A program made the position numbers and the translations under genes. A DNA stretch of 9,142 bases, taken from contig USCS01000055.1 of NCBI GenBank assembly GCA_900552875.1, positions 1 through 9,142 of the forward strand, written 5' to 3'. Shown piece after piece: positions 5,763-9,142 of this stretch (position 1 is the first letter of the stretch; each line of letters begins with the position of its first letter). The notes below the pieces were generated by a model. It had not been told where the DNA came from, ran no database searches, and worked only from the letters and a program-made list of their open reading frames with translations. The stretch comes from an uncultured Collinsella sp. (lineage in GTDB: Bacteria > Actinomycetota > Coriobacteriia > Coriobacteriales > Coriobacteriaceae).

Positions 5763-7193
5763 ATGGCATCGAAGAACCTTTTGCCCGTCGTCGCACTCTG
5801 CGGCGCGCTCGCAACCGGAACGCCTGTCGCCGCTTGGGCGACTCCCGTCATGGCAGGCTCCTTACCATCAGTCCTAAGCTCCGCACCAAATCCGTCGAGC
5901 GCCATTGTGTGCAAGCGTTTCTCGATCGCACAGGCAGCAATCTCAACCTCGGGATGCCTTCGTCGTAATACGGATGGCTCGATAGTCGTGGATATCAATC
6001 GTTCGAACAAGGCAAACGGCTCCCAGGCGGGGTGCGCTGTCTGCACATGGCGCTCGGTTGCGCTCGATGCAGATGGCGATTCATGCAATTTAGAGCTGCG
6101 CATCGACATCGCTTCGGTCGATGACTCGGCGAACGGAGCGAAGGTCGCCTTCGACGGTGCGTTATTCGAGAAAGGAGGCGGTATATGTCTGGGCTGCGCC
6201 GCCGCGAATGCAGACGACACGCAGCCCACCCTCTCATTCACGGCATCGTTGCGGCTGACCAAAGCCGGCACCGATGCCATCGCGGCGGGAGAAGCATCCC
6301 TGCTGTTCTACACCGTCAGCACCAAAGACACAGACGCTCATTTCGAGAAGCCAGCCGGATCACTCAGCCTTACACGAGGGACAGAGGCAGGCCCTATTGA
6401 AGTCGATACCCACGCGCAAAGCAGGCAACGCATTCTTGCCGACCCGGCGCTTCTCGAGATGGAGTGGAACGGATCCGGAGCCGTCGGAATTCTCCCCTCC
6501 GCGCTTAACGCCAAGACGCTCCCCTCAAACGACGAACCCATCAACGCAACCATACAAGAAGGGAGCACGGACAAAGAAGCAGGTGCGGGCGACACGCCGT
6601 CGCCGACAAACAGCGTCCCAGCTTCTTTCGAAGCACCGAATGAGCCCGCTACCGGTCCAAACGATCCCGAGCTCGCGGACAGTCTGGGGCTTGCTGATCC
6701 TCAGGAGATCGATGAAGGTAACTGTTGCGTGCTTGCCGCCCTCGACCACACAGAGGTCATCGATGCTGCAAACATCGAAGTTGCCGCCGCCAATCAGCCC
6801 GTCCGCAAGTCGGCCATCATCGCATTTCCCGAATCCATCGAAGTCGTCTTTTTGCCATCGGGCGAGGTCGTGGCCCCAACACTGCTCACCTTGTTGGGCG
6901 CCAAGAATACTCGAAACGAAATTAAAAAGGTCACGGTTGTCGACCCTGCAACCACCGCTAAACTGCGTCTATACGCCGTTGCCCCAGACGGAGGCAAGAC
7001 CTTGGAATTCGATGGCAACACACTTCTAGCCTGGCGACGTCTGGACATTATGCAAGACGTCTCGTATCAGATCGAACTCGAAGGGTTTGATCGTGCCCGC
7101 GATGCCAATATCATCGCCGCGGCTATTGAATCCCCACAGCGGCTTATGACACTGCGCTTTGACTACTATCCCTATGTCCCGACAACCACCTGA
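5763..7193 (+). CDS. Large secreted cysteine-containing surface protein, function unknown
   Basis: The 476-residue product has a signal peptide (core about 5-24, likely cleavage after AWA near 26) and no C-terminal anchor; it ends DYYPYVPTTT. Three regions can be seen. Residues about 45-215 are beta-rich with seven Cys: C50, C65, C91 and C94 (CAVC), C108, C142 and C145 (CLGC). Residues about 251-320 are a P/S/T/D/E-rich linker ending in C321-C322. Residues about 340-476 are a second beta-rich domain. Its FPESIEVVFLPSGEVVAP matches the spacing of the start of the 199-residue secreted protein upstream (P-x2-I-x2-V-x4-G-x4-P), suggesting a related module. The CxxC pairs could form disulfides or bind a metal outside the cell. 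The ATG follows AAGGAG by 5 bases, and the gap to the upstream gene is 18 bp, so it is the last gene of the cluster. No family is recognised. Confidence 0.82.
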   Translation: MASKNLLPVVALCGALATGTPVAAWATPVMAGSLPSVLSSAPNPSSAIVCKRFSIAQAAISTSGCLRRNTDGSIVVDINRSNKANGSQAGCAVCTWRSVALDADGDSCNLELRIDIASVDDSANGAKVAFDGALFEKGGGICLGCAAANADDTQPTLSFTASLRLTKAGTDAIAAGEASLLFYTVSTKDTDAHFEKPAGSLSLTRGTEAGPIEVDTHAQSRQRILADPALLEMEWNGSGAVGILPSALNAKTLPSNDEPINATIQEGSTDKEAGAGDTPSPTNSVPASFEAPNEPATGPNDPELADSLGLADPQEIDEGNCCVLAALDHTEVIDAANIEVAAANQPVRKSAIIAFPESIEVVFLPSGEVVAPTLLTLLGAKNTRNEIKKVTVVDPATTAKLRLYAVAPDGGKTLEFDGNTLLAWRRLDIMQDVSYQIELEGFDRARDANIIAAAIESPQRLMTLRFDYYPYVPTTT

Positions 7194-7216
7194 GGCTTAA
7201 ATGCTGCGCATCATTC

Positions 7217-7242
7217 CTAATACCACTTATATAACGTATTAG
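7217..7242. repeat. AT-rich 7-bp inverted repeat between the surface cluster and the DUF554 gene
   Basis: CTAATAC (7217-7223) and GTATTAG (7236-7242) are perfect complements around 12 bases (CACTTATATAAC). It lies after the stop of the surface cluster and before the probable promoter of the next gene. The stem is too AT-rich and lacks the T-run of an intrinsic terminator, so an operator is more likely. No convincing terminator for the surface cluster was found in this 118-bp gap. Confidence 0.4.
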
Positions 7243-7273
7243 ATGAGTCGCGATGTGCCTCGCATTTCGTTCT

Positions 7274-7281
7274 GCTACGAT
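7274..7281 (+). promoter_or_regulatory. Possible extended -10 promoter for the DUF554 gene (TGCTACGAT)
   Basis: The sequence TG-C-TACGAT (TG at 7273-7274, hexamer 7276-7281) fits the TGnTAnnnT form of an extended -10 element, with 4 of 6 matches to TATAAT and no good -35. A transcript from about 7288 would begin upstream of the AGGAGG site at 7302-7307 and exclude the ATG at 7243. A similar TGCTATGAT precedes the next gene. Confidence 0.3.
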
Positions 7282-7311
7282 TGCCACGTTGGCATCAATA
7301 CAGGAGGGCTC

Positions 7312-8028
7312 ATGCCGGGCTTGGGAACAATCATCAACGTTGCGCTTTTAGTTGCGGGCGGTCTTTTGGGATTAGCGGGCGGCCGCTTCATTACGCCGCG
7401 CATCCAAGACACGCTCATGAAAGCATCGGGGCTGTGCGTCCTGTTTATCGGCCTGGGCGGCACCATGCAAAAGATGCTCATCATCGATGGAAAGGCGTTA
7501 GCGACCACCGGTACCACCATGCTCATCGTCTCATTTGCGCTCGGTTCGCTCATCGGCGAGGCCATCAACTTGGAAGCCGCCATCGAGAACCTTGGCGAAT
7601 GGCTCAAGCGCAAGACTGGCAGTGAAGGCGATAACGAGTTCACCAACGCTTTTGTCTCGACTTCACTCACCGTGTGCATCGGCGCCATGGCCATTGTGGG
7701 ATCGATCCAGGACGGCCTGCTCGGCGACTGGTCAACGCTTACCCTCAAGGGCGCACTGGACTGCATCATCGTCTGCACCATGACGGCCTCGCTTGGCCGC
7801 GGCTGCATCTTCTCCGCCCTGCCCGTCGCCGTGTTCCAGGGGACGATCACGTTGTTTGCCGGCGCGCTCTCCCCCATCATGACCACAGCAGCCCTCAACA
7901 GCCTTTCGCTCGTAGGCTCCATGCTCATCTTCTGCGTCGGCGTCAACCTCATCCGTCCTCAGACCTTCCGCACGGCCAATATGCTTCCCTCCGTCGTCAT
8001 CGCTGTCATATACGCCCTCCTGTTCTAA
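7312..8028 (+). CDS. DUF554 family membrane protein (YqgA/YdfK-like)
   Basis: This is an integral inner-membrane protein of the DUF554 family, whose biochemical role is not established; transport is often suspected. From the ATG at 7312 it has 238 residues, close to E. coli YqgA. Hydrophobic segments lie at about 5-24, 38-55, 68-84, 118-133, 148-184, 196-212 and 222-238. The family core CIGAMAIVGSIQDGLLGD at 122-139 is clear. I chose 7312 over the in-frame ATG at 7243 because AGGAGG (7302-7307) sits 4 bases before it, the first helix starts directly after it, and the extra 23 residues (including CYDC) look unlike the family. It starts 118 bp after the surface cluster and probably has its own promoter. 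Confidence 0.9.
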   Translation: MPGLGTIINVALLVAGGLLGLAGGRFITPRIQDTLMKASGLCVLFIGLGGTMQKMLIIDGKALATTGTTMLIVSFALGSLIGEAINLEAAIENLGEWLKRKTGSEGDNEFTNAFVSTSLTVCIGAMAIVGSIQDGLLGDWSTLTLKGALDCIIVCTMTASLGRGCIFSALPVAVFQGTITLFAGALSPIMTTAALNSLSLVGSMLIFCVGVNLIRPQTFRTANMLPSVVIAVIYALLF

Positions 8029-8035
8029 ATCTATC

Positions 8036-8106
8036 AACGCAGCGGTATCTCGAACATCTGTTTGATGCTGTGCTATGATATGAGGTCACCGTAGCTGCGT
8101 TCGAGA
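8036..8106. repeat. Two overlapping inverted repeats flanking the promoter of the TerB-N gene
   Basis: AACGCAGC (8036-8043) is complementary to GCTGCGTT (8094-8101), and TCTCGAAC (8048-8055) is complementary to GTTCGAGA (8099-8106). Both pairs are perfect 8-mers. The two right-hand arms share GTT at 8099-8101, so the pairings exclude each other in full. The -10 element at 8074-8079 lies between the arms and the ribosome binding site begins at 8104. This could be a two-site operator, or a leader structure in read-through RNA from the DUF554 gene. Confidence 0.5.
8071..8079 (+). promoter_or_regulatory. Extended -10 promoter TGCTATGAT
   Basis: TATGAT (8074-8079) matches TATAAT in 5 of 6 positions and is preceded by TGC, a complete extended -10 element. 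No good -35 hexamer lies 17 bases upstream, which such promoters can tolerate. Transcription would start near 8086, about 30 bases before the GTG start of the next gene. Confidence 0.5.
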
Positions 8107-8115
8107 GGAGGAGCG

Positions 8116-9142
8116 GTGGCCGACCAGGACATCAAGATGCTCATCGAGCGCATTATGGCCGAGGCCCGGACCCATCAGTCCGCCCGCTTCTCAAACGAAA
8201 CCTACGCAGACGAGCCGATTCTCAAAACCGGCCGACAGATGCAGAATTTCCTCCCCGACCAGTACCGTAAAATGCGCGAGATATCGCGCTGGCAGGATGA
8301 CCCCAAGGGCGGTGCGGGCCGCTGGCTTTCGGAAGCCGAGCTTTTTTACCGCCAGGGCCTGCTGATGGCCGACTTTGAGGACGACTGTCCCTACAACGGC
8401 ACCTTTAAGTCGTACTTTCCCACCTACAACGCCATGAGCGACCGGCAACTGCGCGGCTACTTTACCTGGCGTGCCCAAGTGCGCCGCGGAACCGTCGAGG
8501 AAACGTCTACGTCCTTTGCCTTTCTGTATCTCTATGAGCTGATCTGCGGCATTGGCGTAGATAATCCACTCGATGGTTTTAACAAGATCAAGGCTTTTTG
8601 GGATGTCTATCGCGCCTTCGAGCCCGGCATCGACCGGTTTGCGCGCGTGTGGCTGCAAGATTACGCCGTGTTCCACGGGCTCGACCCCAAGCTGCTTCGC
8701 GACTCTAAAACCGTCATGTTCGATAACGCCCTTATCGAACTGCGGCGCGCGGCACGAGACCTTGTACCGGCACCGTCCGGCCAGACCCCTAAGCGTCGCA
8801 AAACCTCCGAGCCCACGCTCCCCCTTCCGCCCGATGAGGTGCGCGAGGAGCGACTCATGGCCGCCATCAACGCCCTCTCCACGTACAACCTAAGTAGCTC
8901 GCGGCTCGACCGCAGCCATCACCGCGATCTGCGCCACGTGGCGTGCGCCGTGTATGTCCGCATGGCGCGCTACTACGACACGCACCGAAAGACCGGCATC
9001 GTGGCAAGTTTATTTGGGGAGGAGACGGCAATGCCCTACACCATGTTTGCCTCGGCCGTATTCTTTGCGCCCGAGCGCCACGAGGACTGCGAATACCGTC
9101 TGGACCCCATCCATATCTACCGTTGCCAAAACGGTTTTTGGG
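8116..9142 (+). CDS. TerB-N-domain protein, 5' part (runs off the window)
   Basis: The open frame continues to the end of the window (342 complete codons, no stop), so the C-terminus is missing. The visible part begins VADQDIKMLIERIMAEAR and carries the TerB-N core, recognised by SYFPTYNAMSDRQLRGYFTW (99-118) followed by AQVRRG, with helical segments SFAFLYLYELICGIG (133-147) and FNKIKAFWDVYRAF (155-168). A Pro/Arg/Lys-rich linker (217-240) leads to a second helical part. Proteins of this family are usually 600 residues or more, with TerB or TerB-C domains further on; the cellular role is poorly known, with a comparative-genomics link to tellurite-resistance or stress systems. GTG at 8116 is preceded by AGAGGAGG (8104-8111), with slightly short spacing. 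The alternative ATG at 8137 has no good site. Confidence 0.88.
   Translation, partial: MADQDIKMLIERIMAEARTHQSARFSNETYADEPILKTGRQMQNFLPDQYRKMREISRWQDDPKGGAGRWLSEAELFYRQGLLMADFEDDCPYNGTFKSYFPTYNAMSDRQLRGYFTWRAQVRRGTVEETSTSFAFLYLYELICGIGVDNPLDGFNKIKAFWDVYRAFEPGIDRFARVWLQDYAVFHGLDPKLLRDSKTVMFDNALIELRRAARDLVPAPSGQTPKRRKTSEPTLPLPPDEVREERLMAAINALSTYNLSSSRLDRSHHRDLRHVACAVYVRMARYYDTHRKTGIVASLFGEETAMPYTMFASAVFFAPERHEDCEYRLDPIHIYRCQNGFW

Noticed and set aside
6274..7029. 251-codon plus-strand frame inside the large secreted protein gene
   Set aside because: It is a +1 shadow with Ser/Arg/Pro-rich low-complexity translation and no ribosome binding site; the main frame has a signal peptide and an intact reading frame.
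7217..7242. Inverted repeat as a rho-independent terminator
   Set aside because: The stem is AT-rich, the loop is 12 bases long and no T-run follows; kept only as a possible operator.
8191..8676. 161-codon minus-strand open frame
   Set aside because: It is antisense to the TerB-N-domain gene, which has a strong ribosome binding site, promoter and family motif.

Overview
The window is GC-rich, tightly packed bacterial chromosome. Codon use, strong purine-rich ribosome binding sites, GTG starts, a ferredoxin-fused EtfA and secreted proteins with Actinobacteria-style wall-sorting tails suggest a gut Coriobacteriia species, most like Collinsella. That assignment is an inference from sequence style; no rRNA or other marker gene is present.

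Left part (about 15-3640, minus strand): a compact three-gene operon, read from right to left. It encodes a GlcD/D-lactate-dehydrogenase-type FAD oxidoreductase, then EtfB, then EtfA carrying an N-terminal 2x[4Fe-4S] ferredoxin domain. The stop/start junctions are a 4-bp overlap and a direct abutment, so translation is probably coupled. The gene set matches the Ldh-EtfAB electron-bifurcating complex known from acetogens such as Acetobacterium woodii (LctBCD), in which oxidation of a 2-hydroxyacid to NAD+ is driven by co-oxidation of reduced ferredoxin.

Middle part (3641-7193): a 346-bp divergent intergenic region holds four GTCA elements, a perfect 8-bp stem-loop repeat and an A/T-tract repeat. 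Five plus-strand genes follow, probably one operon: a small cytosolic protein of unknown function, a membrane-anchored beta-rich protein, a secreted beta-rich protein, a tiny protein with a signal peptide and a sortase-like C-terminus (LAQTD variant), and a 476-residue secreted protein with paired CxxC motifs. None belongs to a family I can name. The last four together look like a small cell-surface or secreted assembly module. This is the most novel part of the window.

Right part (7194-9142, plus strand): a DUF554 (YqgA/YdfK-like) membrane protein, whose proper start is the ATG at 7312, and the 5' part of a TerB-N-domain protein that runs off the window. Each has a plausible extended -10 promoter, and the second promoter is flanked by overlapping inverted repeats. 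I found no tRNA, rRNA, CRISPR array, insertion sequence or convincing intrinsic terminator.
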